This document shows, piece by piece, positions 1 through 12,584 of a stretch of DNA of 64,000 bases; position 1 is the first letter of the stretch; each line of letters opens with the position of its first letter. The notes beneath the pieces were generated by a model. The model was not told the DNA's origin, ran no database searches, and worked only from the letters and a program-made list of their open reading frames with translations. This DNA is from Echinostoma caproni. Lineage: Eukaryota; Platyhelminthes; Trematoda; Plagiorchiida; Echinostomatidae. The stretch spans positions 1 to 64,000 of the forward strand of contig UZAN01039800.1 in the NCBI GenBank assembly GCA_900618425.1. The letters run 5' to 3'. The position numbers were made by a program, and so were the translations under genes.

Positions 1-461
1 TTAAGGGAATCGACGATGCACTCACCGAATTTTGTTCCTCTTACTAGCATACGCACATGTGCGGGCACATACGCACCGATTCAATATTCAATCCAGACTT
101 ATTCTGCTTCATTTTCTTTGCGACCTTTTTCAACCTACCTTGTCTGAATCGATTCTTGTCATCGATCGGTGAGCCATTTTCTAAACACTTTTCTGATCGA
201 CTGTGTGAGGTGCCTTGACGTGAGCAGCCGTAGAGGAAGGCCAACTATCTATCAATGAAAGCTTAAATGCCATAGGTGTAGACCGTAATCAGATGCTAAC
301 CTTACACGATACTTTCAGTTTAGACATGTAGGGTCTTCTGATTTGACAACGTAACTGCCACAAGGTTGTTTATTCATCAAGAAAAATGGGAGTATACGAA
401 TGCACACAATTATGTTGAAACGATGATTGATGAGAACATCAAGGAAATAACATCCACAAAA

Positions 462-1561
462 CTACACCTTTTCCCATCAAGCTGTAGCCAAAGCCCGCAA
501 TGCTTTAGCCAAAACCCGTAGTCCGTTAGCCTCAACGCACAAAATTTAGCTGCCACGCAGTAGGTGAGTCAGATCAGAAAGCATCGGAATATTCTGAAAT
601 CAACGGATGTTGAAAAAAAGATTATTTTCCACAAATGTTGATTTTGCAAAGCTTGGTTTAGAAATAAGAAGGAGTGGGGGTTGCATGCTGCAAAACGTTG
701 ATTTGAGAAGGTTTACCCGATCTGTCTGTATCGTCAAAGCATTTGACATATCTCATACGGCTTCAGTGTTTCTGTATGATATGCGATACTCCTAGGAGTA
801 AAAATCTCAAGTGACATATTTTACATTCACTAGTGAATTCGAATCATCAGATGGAGATACATAAACGTGTTAAGGATATTAAACCACTCGCAAAGTAGAC
901 CCTCATAACTATCATCAGTTTATTAATGCTGAAACGTAAGTCATAATTACCACGGTCGACGCTTAATTATTACGGGTTTCGTCTGTAGCTTCATGGGAAA
1001 CGGTGTTCTAAAGGGGTTCTTTCGTGAACAGTGTTTACTATCCTCGGCCAGTTAATGTATTCACATCTCAAGAAAAGGGTTCACTTTAAGTGGATACACG
1101 AAACGGTAAGCACATACCTTATGATTTATTTCGGCTTGTGAATGCAAAACAATGTATCGTTTGAGTTAAACTTGAGATTTTTACTCCTAGGAGTATCGCA
1201 AATCATACAGAAACACTGAAGCCGTATGAGATATGTCAAATGGTTTGATGATACAGGCAGATCGGGTAAACCTTCTCAAATCAACGTTTTGCAGCATGCA
1301 ACCCCCACTCCTTCTTATTTCTAAACCAAGCTTTGCAAAATCAACATTTGTGGAAAATAATCTTTTTTTCAACATCCGTTGATTTCAGAATATTCCGATG
1401 CTTTCTGATCTGACTCACCTACTGCGTGGCAGCTAAATTTTGTGCGTTGAGGCTAACGGACTACGGGTTTTGGCTAAAGCATTTCGGGTTTTGGCTAAAG
1501 GATTATGGATCGAGGCTAAGGATTGCGGGTTTTGGACAAAGCTTGATGGTAAAAGGTGTAG
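462..1561. mobile_element. Fold-back (long inverted repeat) DNA element, copy 1
   Basis: The two arms, about 462-812 and 1165-1561, are near-perfect reverse complements. The tip is CTACACCTTTTCCCATCAAG on the left, with its complement (one change) at the right end. The outer part of each arm carries degenerate short repeats built on TTAGCC/GGCTAA. The inner part, about 190 bp, reads open in mirror image on both strands (607-795 and 1187-1375), which reflects the inverted repeat rather than two genes. The 350-bp centre has no coding frame. The shape fits a non-autonomous fold-back or MITE-like transposon moved in trans by an unknown transposase. I could not fix a target-site duplication. A second, more decayed copy lies at 18244-20004. 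Confidence 0.8.
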
Positions 1562-2374
1562 TCTTCACAGTTGGGGTTATTACACGTTCTTTTGTTGATT
1601 CATGCAAGTTCAGAAAACAAATTTGTTGAATGGTTTGTAGTTAACCGTTGATCAAATTCAAATTCACATTTTTGTTATGGGCAATTTAAAATACTGAAAC
1701 TTGGTGAATTCCATACGAGCTGTATGTACACACTGAGTTCGAATGGTAGTGCAGATGGACTAATGAAAAAAGAAATTATCTCGTTTATTTGCAGGTGCTC
1801 TTTCATCGAGCTGCTACATTAACGAGTCGGTGATTGTAATACAAAAAGCTTGGGATAGAAGAGGGCTCCAGGAGCCCATACTCTGACGACGAAATAGTGA
1901 AACCTGCAGTTTAGTCGACATATTAGGAACAGNNNCAGAAGTTTAAAGTTATGTCCCACGGAAGGTGTCGTGAGAGCACTACAAGGGGTGGTTATGTTGA
2001 TGCAGTATTTGATTTACGAAGATCATGTCTCCGAGAGTTTTGTGGGATCGAGATAAAGGGAGCCACGTGAATAGCAAAATAAGCCTTGGGTTGTAACCCT
2101 TTGGCCACTTTGGCTACCGTATTCTGCTCATGTTTGCACTTTTATGTCACAACTCAGACATGGATTTCAAGTGTGGATGGATACTCAGTTCGTGGTCTAA
2201 TACATGCCGATAGAAAACGAGGAAATAAGTCTTCGTAAAATCGTTCAAAACATGTTTGAGTAGTATAACTTGCTTTACGCCTTGAATGATGCCCTAACAT
2301 TTTAGATCCTTCAGAACAATAACTCAACGATCCTTCTTGTTTTTAGCGCGCAATACTAGCTGATTACCAGATGC
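1562..2374. other. Stretch without a recognised gene
   Basis: I see no coding frame or repeat I can name. Three N bases at 1933-1935 mark an assembly uncertainty. Confidence 0.5.
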
Positions 2375-2790
2375 TCATGAAAAGCCGCTCCTATAACACA
2401 ATGATAAAGCCTTGCATTTTTCAAAAATAAATTCGATTGTTTTCAACAACAGACCATCCGTAAGTTTTGTCGAGTGTATCCTGAAGTGTCTTATAATCAC
2501 TAGGACAGTATCGATCGATCCTGAGAGCGAACCATTAATATGAACTGATGCGGTACGTTGACGAAGAAAGTCTTCACTGCGACCAAGGAGCATTCTTCGA
2601 GCACTGTAATGGTGGAAATTTCGCAATATTATACGGTGTCTCATTCCATCACATGCTTTCGAGAAGTCCAAGTAAACTACTTCTACTACCTCCCCTGCGT
2701 CGATTGTTCTATTCATTTGATGCAGTTAACAGATCCGTGGTGCACAACCACTTTCGTCAAAACTTGTGTTCAGCTAGCGAAAGAATGTTA
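2375..2790 (-). pseudogene. LINE reverse transcriptase fragment (CR1/jockey-like)
   Basis: The minus frame from 2716 reads VVEVVYLDFSKACDGMRH, the palm motif A region of non-LTR retrotransposon reverse transcriptases (usual form YLDFSKAFD). Just upstream, in another frame, the peptide CTTDLLTASN matches the usual RSCTTNLL segment that precedes this motif, so one frameshift lies near 2714. Motif C (the YxDD box) and everything after it are not visible, so this is a short 5'-truncated, 3'-eroded scrap. The wording of the motif A region resembles the other LINE fragment at 42505-43641, so both may come from one family. It is non-functional. Confidence 0.75.
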
Positions 2791-2859
2791 TAATTGTCGA
2801 ATTTCTCTACCAGAGAGTCAGCAATATTTTGTTCCATTAATTAACAGGAAGCAGTGAGA

Positions 2860-5440
2860 CTGAACGAAAATTAGTGGGATCAACTAGGTAGACGCTTTTG
2901 TAAATGAGTGAAATAACACTGTTTCCAGGGTTGAGGAATCAGATTCTTATGGAACGTAACTTGGTATAAATTAGCGATGATGTCAGATATGCGGTTTGCC
3001 AAAAGGTCAGAGTCTGTGGATGGGTGCTGTCGTCCCCAGGGGATGAATTCTTATACCACTCCAACTGTCGGACTTTTGTTGTTTCAGTCTTGAAGGGGAC
3101 AGTAATGGATTCGGGATACGGGACACATTGTAAAAGACATGTAAGCTGCACTCGGACTATTTCACTTGCGGTGACAAAGGTCATAAAACCGTATTTTTGA
3201 GAAGTCGGCTACTCCAGACCCAGTAGTGGCAACCGGTGCAGCCTAGCTCAGTGGTGGTAACATTGGCAGGCTTATATAAGTGCTTTGAATCGGAAATAGA
3301 TTTGCGTTCCAGGGATTCTTGTTGCCTCCGGTTTTCCTCTCGTACAAATTTCACAGGAACTTTTCAACATGGTTTATTTATTCAAAGTGCCGACAGTTGG
3401 ATATCTTTCGAACGCTTACCAAGAGAAATTCCTCTGTGAAACACATTTCTTTGTTTGGCCGCGAATAGTTGATTATTATGAGTTCGATTATTGTGTTATT
3501 GAATATGTGCCGGGACTCCAAACGGTCAGACTGTTCTTCCGAGAGAGTCAACTGCTTGGAAGACGCCTGGTTCTGCGATTCGCTGTTATCCATAAAGGTA
3601 AAAGTGCTAATTTTCGGGCATCCTTATATATCGATGTGGTAATTGCAATCGAAAATTAGAACCGGCTCATCGCTGCGTTCCAATAGAGACGTCATTTTGA
3701 CAGATTCTGCTATAAGCTCCTCGTTTGTTAACGTCAAGTAAAACGTTGATGATAAATGGCCTGTTCCGAATCTACTAGGATTCTTTGCATTGGGTGAGCC
3801 AATGAACTATGCCAAATAGCGCTAAAATGGCTGATTAGATTTTTGGTATTTTATAGAATTGTTATACTTAAAGTCTCCCATCACAATATCATGATTGAAG
3901 CATGGTGAGAGAGCCTGTCTCATGGTCTGCAATATGGTCTCGTTATCTGAGTCTGAGAATGCAGCAGTTCTAGAAAGTACATCAATGAAATAATTGTTAT
4001 CTTAAGCAGCCTTACTGTGCACCAAAGTGTAACCAGGGCTGAATCAAGGAGATCAAGTGGTTCACATTGAAGAATACTGGGAAAATATAACAGTATAACG
4101 CCGCCTGGTGTTGGACGATCACGTCTGAGCAGAGATATTCCAGGTAGGTACAATTTAGATCAAAGAATGGTGGCCGCCAATCCATTTTTAAGATCAGCCT
4201 TTCAGGACCAGTCGGTCCCACGGTTTGATCTGACAATTGGACCTGAAGGAAATCGATCGATAAGGGTTAGCCCTTATCGATATTTATAGGTGAACCCAGC
4301 ACCGGATCGGGACCTCAATGTTCGTTGGCACAATAAGTGATGAATTGTATGGATCGGTCCAGTAAATTGACCCAACTAACAAATATGGTCAATAAACTCA
4401 TTGGGACCAATCGATTGTCAAGAACTTTGAAAAACTCTGTTTTATCGACCATCGAATAAAATCATTCATGTCTTTGGTACTATGGCCAAACACCTACGCC
4501 TGTGCGGAGAGACGATCTAAAGTTGACCTGTTTACAGTAGGCGTCTCTGTTTATCTTTGTGTTCTGAGGTGATGCGAGCAACTTGAACGATTTTATATGA
4601 ACTTCACTCCGAAATGGAGCAAGTATTAAGTATTTTATCGATTAATGGATAAACCTGTGCACGTCCATTAAGTAAAATGTGATGAAGTTTCATAAACATT
4701 CTATTATTCTCAGATTGAACACTTGATTCATGCAAATGACGATATCATTGTCACTGATTGTTATACGGATTGACAATGTGCGTAAAAGTGTACATCTTCC
4801 CCTCTTTACTCTACCAGTTTGTGCCAATTGATATACAAACTATCTGACAAACATCCTTCTGAAGTGAACTTTATAACAGTTAGTCTGAAATTCTTATTCC
4901 CACTGTACTGAATGTGCGGTTCATCTTGCGACAAGCGGATGGTTTGACAGCTCAGCACTTGCTGGCTTACTTACAGGACACATGAAAACCACTAAATTCT
5001 GGCACTTAATAGAGAAAACTCAGTTGTACACTCTATACGTTAATATACTGGTGTTCACACTATTCCGGATTAAGGAAAGTGTACCCTGTCAAAATGGTGG
5101 TTGATGCGACAGCGGTTTTCATGAAGGCAGAAGCTGGATTGAGTGAAATAATGGGCCAATAAAAAAACAAGACAGATTCCATATCACTGAAATTTATTCA
5201 GCTCTAATCATTGTTTGTCTCACGATGACAGTACCTGACTGCATATTTCGGTGAAATACTTGTGAATATTGGCCCCTATTCGGATATCATTCCAAGTGGG
5301 TGGGCTTAGTCAATCGGAATAAACTATGAACATTGGAAATTTTAGTTTTACATTTTCTTAACATTGAGATCATTATGTGACATCGTTTTGCGATACATCA
5401 TAAACACTATTGTCCGCTGTTCCTGATCGAATTTGGCTCT
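2860..5440. other. Stretch without a recognised gene
   Basis: Only short open frames without recognisable domains occur here. A box A-like sequence at about 3243-3253 and a weak box B 40 bases later hint at an old tRNA-SINE, but the match is too poor to call. A perfect small hairpin at 4256-4281 is listed separately. Confidence 0.5.
4256..4281. repeat. Perfect 11-bp-arm hairpin
   Basis: ATCGATAAGGG, a four-base TTAG loop, and CCCTTATCGAT form a perfect palindrome. No run of T follows on either strand that would suggest a terminator, and no gene adjoins it. Confidence 0.6.
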
Positions 5441-5446
5441 TGACTA

Positions 5447-5758
5447 ATGACCAAACTAGAAAATGTATTGGACACCGGTGATTTTCGTGGTACCAAGATA
5501 GTATACAAGAAGGTGAATGAGGACAACGAGTACGTAGTTATTATTGATCTGGTAACCTAGATCGACGACGCACATAAGCAGAATAGGGAGGCAATTTTTG
5601 GTCAAAACGTACCATATGTTAAGCTCATTGATATCAAAGATACCATATTCCGAATAAGAGAACGAACTCACGCAGAGCGAGGGACCGTCGTCGAACTTAC
5701 AAAGTTTCATTCTATACTTCAAGAGACGAGCATTGATACTATTGCCACCGGGTTGTGA
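5447..5758 (+). pseudogene. Protein-like reading frame broken by one stop, family unknown
   Basis: From the ATG at 5447 the frame runs 37 codons, meets an in-frame TAG at 5558, then stays open for a further 65 codons to the TGA at 5756. The composition is protein-like, rich in Lys, Asp, Glu, Ile and Val, with stretches such as DFRGTKIVYKKV and KLIDIKDTIFRIRERTH. I do not recognise a family. It could be an internal piece of a retroelement polyprotein, a pseudogene exon, or chance. An 88-residue frame lies antisense (5722-5456), but its composition is less protein-like. No neighbouring exon was found. Confidence 0.3.
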
Positions 5759-5759
5759 A

Positions 5760-7300
5760 TTCAGTTAGATCACGTGTGTGCGTGCACTTGTACATATGCG
5801 GTGCTTCAAGTATACACACAAAACGCACCCATTTTGATATTTAGGTAATGCTTGGCTTGCATCCGTTGACAAAGAACGGTGGCCAAGAATACTTGGAAAA
5901 CATGATTAAAGTTCACGTGGAATCTGGTAGCAACGAGGGCGAATAAATTAGCCACGATAGGTGGCAAATCACAAGATCGATACAACACAATACACATTAC
6001 GATATTTGGAAGCTCATTGGCGAAGCCCAACATTTGCCTGATTAATTCATCGGGGACTATCGCAAATGAGGTTATTTGATTTGTGTGACTTCCGGTCACA
6101 AATTGGTTGGTGTTCGAACGGATTTATCGTTCATGAATCAAATACCCTTCAAAATTATTCCTAGATTAACATCCAGTCAGAGGTTATTTTGACGGAATTC
6201 AGAAAATAATGGAGATGCTGAACGGGAATTTATAGAACGCAATCGATTACCTGTACCACGATATTCCTGCCTATCCAAAGCTTTCACTTCAGTGGACCAA
6301 TTCTGGTTGCCTACGATACCATTTCGGATAAATTACCGCTTACTTGCTGAATCACAGGCAGAAGAAAACAACGTGATAACCATATTATTTTTATCTCACA
6401 AATTTTGCAATTCTTATCACTTTTAGTAACTCCAGCAAAAACAAAATTTCGAGAATGGATTTGAAAAGTATACGGTGGTCTCGCAAACCGAACTGCTTCT
6501 CTGACGTTGTCCGGAAAATGTAGCGTTTTGTGCTTTCGAATATCACGTGACTCACCGTGGACATGATTGAAGAAGCAAAACAAAATAAGATCGTATTTCT
6601 AGATGCATTTATGCCTACTATTTCCTCTCCGCACATTTCATTTCAGGTGATTGTTTATACAGTAAACACCTAGTGTGACCCCTTCAAAATATTTGTTCGC
6701 TAAAATGTCTTTTCTTCCATTTGTTATCTATTTTGTTACCTCAGTAAATATCACCATTTTAATCACAGCTTACTCTTATATATACTTTGTCTCCAGGCCT
6801 CACCACTGGCACATGAGCGTGAATGACCTCGGTCGTCAAGTGAAATCACCTGAGCATGGAAAATGGAAACCTAGAATTGTGTAAATGTAATCAATTTGGA
6901 TACAAGTGTCTTCTGAGTTAATACAGGTTCAGTTTAAGCCATATTTCACTCATTATTCTCTCCATAAGTATTTGTCTACCAAATAACCAGAGCCAATTCT
7001 TTCATAATTGAAGCTTTCATGGTAAATATGGATTATTATGAATTATCGGCAAATAAAAAATAACTTATATAAAGGAAATTCCCACTAACAGCATTGTCAA
7101 CTTTGTAACCAGGGTCATTTGGATAGAGTCCTCTGATCACTCATATTATGTATAAACACCGAACGAAGACATATGTCGCGAGATGTTAACATTTCGTTTA
7201 ATCTCAATTGCTGAGGCAAAACAATCAAGCACATTTATAGCACATTGGCTTTGTAAATACTAGTGAACGGACATGTTAGACTATTAGAATTAAAAAAATA
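5760..7300. other. Stretch without a recognised gene
   Basis: Short open frames only, AT-rich, with no domain or repeat that I can name. Confidence 0.45.
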
Positions 7301-7302
7301 GG

Positions 7303-8490
7303 TCAAATCCACGGCAAGTGAACTGATTGGATCAACAACTTTTGGGTGCACAGAACGGGATTATGTAATCGGATTAGCAACGCCTCACTTATTGGAAACA
7401 GTTTTGCATTGCAGTTACGTAATAACGGTTTGAAAGAGGAAGCGGTATTAATTATGTGTTTGGTTGTCATGAGATGTTTTGCAATTGATGACCCCGGGTT
7501 GTGTGTGACCATCTGATTACTGGGCGTGGGTTGCGTCATCGACTTCATCAACCACTTGGGAATGTGTTCGGTCATCCGGTGTTATAAGTGACAGTTGGTT
7601 CTGCCTATGTATGCGTCACCGCAACTGCAGGTGAAGTGGTATGGATTGTGAGACAGAACTGGATTGCCAACCATGTATACGCTTGTCCAAATCGATTGCA
7701 CGAGTAGAGGCAATAAGTTGGAGTTTGGTAGCTGGGACTGTGCGGTTGAGAGCTGACTTCAACTTTTGGAGCACATCGTTTAGAATGTGATCTCCCTTAA
7801 AAGATTTTTTGATGTAAACGGCTTTCTGAGGAACAGTTGGCGTTGGGTTGCCATTTTCAGATTGCTTACTATGAATATCAGTGAATCTTTCGGAGTAACC
7901 GTTTCGTAGCAACGTTTTCTTCAGAAATTCTTCCTCTTCACACAGTGTGTCTGGGGAACAAATGCTTCTGGCTCGATGGAACAGCTTTTAAGAGTCCGCT
8001 TTTATAAGCCATGGATGAGAAGCTATACGACTGTGGTTATTGACCACTGCATGTTGTTTTTCTGTGGATAGAACGCTGTAATGTACCATCTACGCGCCTC
8101 GTAATTCCAATATTAAGACATACATTCTTCTTCATAGGATAAGGAAAGATGTGATTGAACAGAGTTAAATTGTCTCAAAAGGGATTCAGAATGTTCTCGC
8201 TCCGTTAGAATAAAAATATCGTCCACATAACGCCTGTACAAGGTGGAGTGGGAGATATTATTGGTAATATTATATTAATATTATTGGTTCAATCATTCCT
8301 AAAAATACATCAGCTAGAACTGGGCCTAATGGACTGTCCATAGTCAAAACATCAATCTGTTTGTATGTGGCTCCATCGAATCCAAAACGAATGTTTTTGG
8401 TACATAAAAATAGTAGTCCTCTTAAGTATTCAAGAGGAATGGCAAGGGAAAAATTACCTGAAGAAATATAATCACATAATCACATCTGGC
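7303..8490 (-). mobile_element. Penelope-like retroelement, 3' half, decayed
   Basis: Reading the minus strand from about 8490 down gives, in several broken frames, the back half of a Penelope-like element (PLE) polyprotein. There is a reverse transcriptase stretch with MDSPLGPVLADVFLGMIEP (motif B, usual MGSPLGPxLAD) at about 8340-8285, then RRYVDDIFIL (motif C) at about 8245-8215. A linker follows. The GIY-YIG-type endonuclease end then shows CSCGDAYIGRT and HIPKWL near 7620-7560 and ends with IRLHNPVLCTQK. Several stops and frameshifts separate these blocks, so the copy is dead. PLEs move through an RNA intermediate by target-primed reverse transcription. The 5' part and the terminal repeats are not visible. 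Confidence 0.85.
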
Positions 8491-8639
8491 GACATGTCTT
8501 TTTTCGGTCTTGATACGATGGATAAAGGGGACCCGGTGTTTCACATTCATAGTTCATTGTGATAATAATGCAAGGAGCGGGTAAAGCAAAATAGTTTCCC
8601 TCACCTCATTGTAGATAACGAGAGTTGGGAAAATCTGAA

Positions 8640-11010
8640 TTTTGCAGACCGGAGCTCCCCAGTGATTTAACTTAAGCAAAGCACTCCAGTTCGCTTTGAG
8701 TATTCTGACTGTATGATCGAGATAACCATCGGATTACTCTGAATCCATGGGGATGGGAAAGAATGAAACATACAATTTAAAAGTAGTTGATACAACATAA
8801 CAAGAAAATGAACATTTAACGGCCTCTCGTGGATATATTCCATCCATTTTGTTGATGCATTAATCTCAGTCATGCTTAAATGGAAAGGATACGGCATATA
8901 TTACCAATATAAAAATAAGTAGTATATGAGACAAACTTTTAGGAAGATTATTTGATCGCTTGGAATGCCCCATCCTTTGGATTATGAGTCTGAGTAATAG
9001 TGCAGGATGAGACTGAAACGGATGGCCACGATAATTAATGGACGGATTGAACTTAACAAATAACTATGTAGTATCTCACAGTAACGCATCGCAAATGCGT
9101 GCATTGGCCACTATCAAATTTCGTATTACGTCGATTACGTCAACAAATTACTATATTCAGTAGTGATATATAGTAGTGAACACTAAAGTAATACCTTGTA
9201 TTGTTTGTAAATTTCAATCAGAAAATCTCCTTACTGATCGTCCGGGAGAAAACGTATAAACAATGAATGGAGAAACGAAGTATAAACGGGTTTAAAGAAG
9301 GAAATAATGGTATCTTGAATTCGATTACAAAAGGAGATTTTTCGAGTATAGAATGAAGGAAAATAGAGCTGAAAGTTTGAGAACTATTATTTGGCTCGTT
9401 CAACCTGGTCGTGGTAGTGCAAATCCATCAGCATCATTGATGATTCGGTCTGGAAACAAATGAGATCATATTTTTCAAAAATAAGTGGCTGCTTGATTGT
9501 TCCACTGTTGAAGGTGACTACTTTATTGAAAAATTTGAACTGTTTACACGAATGTCATTCTTCCATGATACGTGATTCATTTGTCTTTCGTGTTCGTTCT
9601 CGTCATGGTATTCATGGATGTTAGGCAGCCAATGTGGTTGATTCGAAGTGCGGTTTCTCACGGACCTTCAGGAGATTACGACGCGTTCGTTCGAGGGCTA
9701 TAGTTTTCTTACAGTTTGGGATCCTCACGCAAAGTCTAACACGCATGGTGGTAAGGCGGCATATAGTAAGAGAAGTTTATCTACCACGCGTATACAGTCA
9801 GATGGCTCTTGTATCCTTAGGACTCGGTTAACACACCTAGTAACTACTGCATCGTATTATATATATATATATATATTCAAGTCAGTAACATTCGTGATAA
9901 AGATTTTCCGACGTCAATTAATTCCTTAATGGGTTTATTATATGGATTTTCCGAATAAAAATGCCTTCCTGTTTAGATGTACCCTATTCTATCTCCCTAA
10001 AAATGTTTTATTGTATTTACGAGAATCGTTCCTCAAATGATGCTTTGATTAGCGTGAACCACTGGGAAGCGTCGATCTGAAATTTCTAATTTTCCCTCTC
10101 GTATAATCCAAATCCCGTTATCCACACTGGGGTGCAGGAAACCTTTGCATCATCACGATGGCAAAATAAATTATCAAAGGACCCTATCAAGTCCCAGACG
10201 TACAAAAAGCAAGGATGAGTAAATATGATGCATTGGAATTGAACTTGCTGGAGGGAAGGGAACAGAAAGACAAGTGATAGGTTTAACTAAGTGCAAAGTT
10301 TAAACATATGGATGCACATCTTCAATTGATATGATCTCATAGTGACTAACAGAAACAACGAAAACTCCATTGCTATCGGCTTGGCACGCTAATGTTTTAT
10401 TTACGGTCTTCTGATCATCATCTCCGAAGATGAGCGACTCACAGTCCGTCTAATCTCTGCAGATTTTCATACCTCTAATGCGTGTCATCTTCAGAATTTC
10501 ATGTTCGTTCTGCCACCCTGGATTGGCGATTGAACAAAAAGTACGATGCGGTAGATGACAGTTAGATTTGTGCAGCATGCGTCCACACCCATGCGCATTT
10601 GTTATGACAACAAATTTTCCGCTGAAACCTTCAAACACATGATGGCTTATTTTGACGTTTGTTGTTCACTCGCCTCGTCACATCCTTGTCACCAGATGTA
10701 AACGGATATAAACATCGACGATTGTAGGACTCTAATCAACGCATATCTTCCCCACGAAAACTCAAGTTCACACAACGAAAAAGCCTAATGTGACCGCACT
10801 GTGGTACAAAGTAAGCTAATTTTCGACTTCAGTGACTCTTAGGTGCATGTAATGGACTCGATCTGGGAGGTTACTTAAATTTAACACCAAACCATTGGCA
10901 AGTTAATTTTTGGAACTATCATAATTAACTGGAAAATTCTCAACGGATTGCACGGTTTAAACTCCAGATTAAACACGTTTTCTTCTTACGTTCTTTCCGT
11001 GTTAATATGA
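8640..11010. other. Stretch without a recognised gene
   Basis: Only short frames are present (for example 9634-9831 plus and 10450-10638 minus), none with a recognisable domain. The (TA)n tract at 9856 is listed separately. Confidence 0.45.
9856..9876. repeat. (TA)n microsatellite
   Basis: About ten TA units follow a unique-looking 220-bp block. Similar TA tracts occur near 17140, 19356, 31424 and 48880, but the sequences before them differ. Confidence 0.85.
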
Positions 11011-11018
11011 GGTAGACC

Positions 11019-11313
11019 TCAGTCCTGCGTCCTTTCGCGCTTGCCGAGGGTCGTTGATTCGGTGGATCGGAGATGCCGTGCAAATGGCGAAGTGGTCATT
11101 CTTGATCCCAATCCAAATTCAGATGTGCATAGCAGTCCGGCCACTGCAACCACCACATTCGTGCACTTTGAGAGGTCTTCCCTTCTGAGTAAGTTTATGG
11201 GTAGTGAGCGAAAATCGATCGAATGCGTTGAAAGTTTTAAAATCCGGGAAATGTTAGCAACTGGATCAACGAGAGGGGTCAGTACAAACACCACCGCCAT
11301 TATACCTCGTTAA
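11019..11313. other. Short GC-richer block open on both strands
   Basis: A 90-codon frame (11041-11313, plus) and a 93-codon frame (11300-11019, minus) overlap almost completely. The block is richer in G and C than its flanks. Neither product has a domain that I recognise. The plus frame is polar and rich in Ser and Thr, and the minus frame is rich in Leu, Arg and Ser. Such blocks in this kind of genome are often pieces of high-copy repeats. I cannot say which strand, if any, is coding. Confidence 0.3.
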
Positions 11314-11751
11314 TCATGCAATAACTGCAGTCAAATAATATTCACTTGTGAATCAAGGCTTTATTGCTGAGTGGTTTCCTTTCAACCAATGAGTCACTAG
11401 GTTCAGTTCAATGGGCGAGTGCGAAGCTATCAAAATTGGATCGACAATATTAACCGCATGAACGTTACCTAAGTATGTATATCATTAACATTCAAGGAAG
11501 CAGACATTGACGATGAACGGGATTTCAGAGAAGTTCCAGTAATAGTGTTTGTAAATTGCGCCAGTGTGATATAATTTCGGGAAAACGAATCGGTGAGCGA
11601 ACAATTGTTTTCGGATATTCCTAGTCATGCTCTTACATGTCATATGGTGGAAAAAATTCTTACATAATGATAGCCATTGGTTCAATTTAAGGTTATTAAT
11701 CGGAGGCAGAGAGTAATGGAGGTGTATGTTATCACTTTATGGAGGTGTATG

Positions 11752-11773
11752 GGTGTGTGTGTGTGTTTGTGTA
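11752..11773. repeat. (GT)n microsatellite with a short tandem duplication beside it
   Basis: A run of GT units with one interruption. Just before it, the 13-mer ATGGAGGTGTATG occurs twice, at about 11716 and 11739. Confidence 0.8.
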
Positions 11774-11780
11774 GGAATAT

Positions 11781-12560
11781 TTAGCGTGTTAGTTGATGAC
11801 ACCTTCCCCCAATTGGGTCAATTGACACGTCATGTTCTTTCTTAGTTTTCACATTGGGCCAAGGCAATTGGAGTGCCTGCACCAGTCGTTTTTGGGCACA
11901 CAGGTTAGGGCCTAGTAAGAGAATGGTGATCGTCTCGGCCATGGTAAGTGTCCAAACTCGGTCCGCCTTCGATCGATTGAGTGGGATACAATAAACAATA
12001 TCGAAAGCTCTCTCCGGTTCGATCTTGTGCCCGGTGTCGACGAGATACCCCACGATGGTGCTTGATATACAGCCAGTCTTCCCATGACTTAACCATCGCG
12101 GGTGGTGCTCCTTAACGCAATGAGACAAACCCCTTACCTTGCGACTTATGTAACATGCGCCACAGACGCACTTAAAAGAGTAAATTATCATGGATGAGGT
12201 CAGTTTCGGCAGTTTGTCTTTCACTTGCATTCGCATCACCGGTGATGTAGAGAACACTGGTCTAAGTTTGGCTGCGGGGAAAATGGAATTCAAAGCCGCT
12301 CTCAGTGATTGGACTGGGCTCTCTGCGTGTGAGTCCCACTTAAATGGGATTCTTATGAATAGTTATTTCTTGGGGACACAGGTGGAGTTATCCTTCTCCG
12401 GAGTGAGCTGAATGTTCTTATCGATGAACTATTCCGGGTAACCATTGTCCTGCAGCATTTGGCGGATGAAGTGTAGTTCTTTATCCAGTGTGTCTGCTGA
12501 ACAAATCTTCCGGGTTCTGAAGGCTAGACATTGCAACATCCTTTTGTTGAACAACGACGT
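11781..12560 (-). mobile_element. Second Penelope-like element, GIY-YIG endonuclease end
   Basis: A continuous 170-residue minus frame (12293-11781) contains YSFKCVCGACYISRKVR, the GIY-YIG entry of PLE endonucleases (usual form Y.C.CG..YIG.T.R). After it come KEHHPRWL, then STIVGYLVDTGHKI with its conserved Gly-His pair, then LLGPNLCAQKRLVQALQLPW, a typical PLE ending. Upstream to about 12560, in a second frame with two stops, the connector between reverse transcriptase and endonuclease can be read (KELHFIRQMLQDNGYPE). The catalytic Tyr of the GIY half is present, but the Ile-Gly of YIG has become Ile-Ser. The ending differs enough from the copy at 7303-8490 to suggest another PLE lineage. 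It is a 5'-truncated dead copy. Confidence 0.85.
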
Positions 12561-12584
12561 TTGTCAACTCAACCCTCCAGGTTG

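Noticed and set aside
607..1375. Two nearly identical 62-residue frames facing each other
   Set aside because: They are mirror images produced by the arms of the fold-back element, with no domain and no support as genes.
3236..3310. Possible tRNA-SINE with box A TAGCTCAGTGG
   Set aside because: Box A is good, but the box B candidate (GCTTTGAATCG) matches poorly and no body or tail is visible.
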